A program made the translations under genes and the position numbers. A DNA stretch of 41,309 nt from Candidatus Woesearchaeota archaeon (GTDB lineage: Archaea; Nanobdellota; Nanobdellia; SCGC-AAA011-G17; JAGVZY01), in assembly GCA_018302225.1 (NCBI GenBank), contig JAGVZY010000004.1, positions 1 through 41,309 on the forward strand, given 5' to 3'. Below are positions 40,624 to 41,309 of this stretch, one piece after another. The notes under the pieces were generated by a model. It made no database searches and was not told the origin of the DNA. It saw only the letters and a list, made by a program, of their open reading frames with translations. Every line of letters starts with the position of its first letter. Positions within the stretch are counted from its first letter, which is position 1.

Positions 40624-41196
40624 ATGAACCCTAAAATCATAAAATTACTAAAAGATTTCTGGAAGTTTATCTGGGAAGATGACAGTCTTTTAAGCTGGGT
40701 AGTTAATATTATTCTTGCTTTTATTTTAGTAAAATATCTGATTTACCCTTTTCTTGGATTGATGTTAGGAACTCAATATCCTATAGTTGCAGTAGTTTCA
40801 AACAGTATGGAACATCAAGACAATTTACAAGCTTGGATTCAAGAAAATAAAGAATTTTATGCAGATTATAATTTTACAGAACAAGACTTAAATTCTTGGA
40901 ATTTTAAGCACGGATTTAATAAAGGGGATATAATGATTTTATTTTCTGCAAAGAATCTTAAAAAAGGTCAAATTGCAGTTTATACTACAGGATTATACAA
41001 ACAACCAATTATACATAGGGTTGTAGATCTACAAGATGATTATATTACTACTAAAGGAGATAATGTTGTTTATGTTCAATCTTTTGAAAAACAAATTTCA
41101 AAAGAAAATATTTTGGGCAAGGCAATTATTAGAATACCTTATTTAGGGTGGATAAAAATAAAAGCTGTTGATCTTTTGAATTGGATTATAACATGA
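40624..41196 (+). CDS. Signal peptidase I, archaeal/ER type
   Basis: A 190-residue membrane protease that removes secretory signal peptides. The nucleophile is Ser61 in VVSNSMEHQ, the catalytic histidine is His131 in PIIHRVV and the conserved aspartate is Asp146 in TKGDNV. A Ser/His pair instead of Ser/Lys is the ER and archaeal form. A hydrophilic insertion of about 35 residues separates the serine box from GDIMIL. It couples to the next gene by ATGA. It can process the signal sequences of the window's surface proteins other than the KKG type. Confidence 0.9.
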   Translation: MNPKIIKLLKDFWKFIWEDDSLLSWVVNIILAFILVKYLIYPFLGLMLGTQYPIVAVVSNSMEHQDNLQAWIQENKEFYADYNFTEQDLNSWNFKHGFNKGDIMILFSAKNLKKGQIAVYTTGLYKQPIIHRVVDLQDDYITTKGDNVVYVQSFEKQISKENILGKAIIRIPYLGWIKIKAVDLLNWIIT

Positions 41197-41309
41197 AATT
41201 TTGTAAAAAATGTGGCAGTTTAATGATGCCTCGGAAAAATGAATTTGTATGTGGTTGTGGTTACAAAGAAGAATCAACAGGATCCACAAAACTTCATGAA
41301 ACAACCACT
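41193..41309 (+). CDS. Transcription factor S (TFS), N-terminal part
   Basis: Only the first 39 codons lie in the window; the frame is open to the end. [15 protein letters not shown] and [10 protein letters not shown] form the N-terminal zinc ribbon of TFS, the archaeal TFIIS/RPB9-like RNA polymerase cleavage factor. The second cysteine pair reads C-G-C instead of the usual CxxC. It starts in an ATGA overlap with the signal peptidase. The C-terminal ribbon that would separate TFS from RPB9-like proteins is not visible. Confidence 0.75.
   Translation, partial: MKFCKKCGSLMMPRKNEFVCGCGYKEESTGSTKLHETTT

Noticed and set aside
1-41309. CRISPR arrays, insertion sequences, integrase or attachment sites
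   Set aside because: No regularly spaced direct repeats with spacers, transposase or integrase genes, or terminal inverted repeats were seen anywhere in the window.

Overview
The window is a gene-dense, AT-rich piece of an archaeal genome. The calls RadA, RadB, RPA, GINS, Pelota, aEF1B, aIF2-alpha, Nop10, S27e, L44e, endonuclease Q, a class III (pilin-type) prepilin peptidase, an MBF1-like factor and TFS are archaeal. Very short spacers, ATGA gene overlaps, strong AGA and A/T-ending codon bias, small proteins and many leaderless promoters suggest a DPANN-type lineage (Pacearchaeota/Woesearchaeota-like). That placement is an inference from style and content, not a tree.

Layout. 1-207: 3' end of an unidentified gene with a strangely GC-rich tail. 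273-3078: topoisomerase I and RadB, convergent. 3219-7522: seven tightly packed genes, each starting with a class III (KKG/KRG) signal segment, a probable pilus or surface-filament operon. 7588-9079: RPA and a YdjM-like membrane protein. 9118-10486: a promoter with an overlapping perfect palindrome, a structured leader, a small PC4-like gene and radA. 10543-11945: a type II restriction-modification pair. 11999-12231: a structured RNA of unknown family, followed by a tiny lysine-rich protein and, on the other strand, a tRNA-Arg. 12607-13062: zinc-ribbon protein and aEF1B. 13063-17273 (minus): two tandem TldD peptidases and the prepilin peptidase. 17325-19974: geranylgeranyl reductase, a membrane protein and Pelota. 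20021-24500: four surface-anchored proteins. 24525-25832: endonuclease Q. 25829-28742 (minus): the classic archaeal block GINS, L44e, S27e, aIF2-alpha, Nop10, PAC2. 28788-30846: phosphoglycerate mutase and TruD, divergent. 30939-39054: an AbrB-like regulator, a 1030-residue surface protein, two GT-C membrane proteins, a GT2 glycosyltransferase and a thioredoxin-like protein, nearly all overlapping. 39056-41309: MBF1, METTL5-like methyltransferase, AMMECR1 protein, signal peptidase I and the start of TFS.

How it fits together. Much of the window is DNA replication/repair and translation housekeeping. Around it lie three cell-surface modules: the seven pilin-like genes (probably processed by the peptidase encoded about 9 kb away), the four-gene lipoprotein/membrane cluster at 20-24.5 kb, and the surface-protein plus glycosylation operon at 31-39 kb. 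None of the three has an obvious described counterpart that I can name. The most unusual small-scale signals are the GC-rich tail at the left edge (possibly a diversity-generating retroelement variable region), the RNA with a perfect closing helix and a pseudoknot, and the AAGTA-type operator sequences at radA and at the AbrB-like gene.
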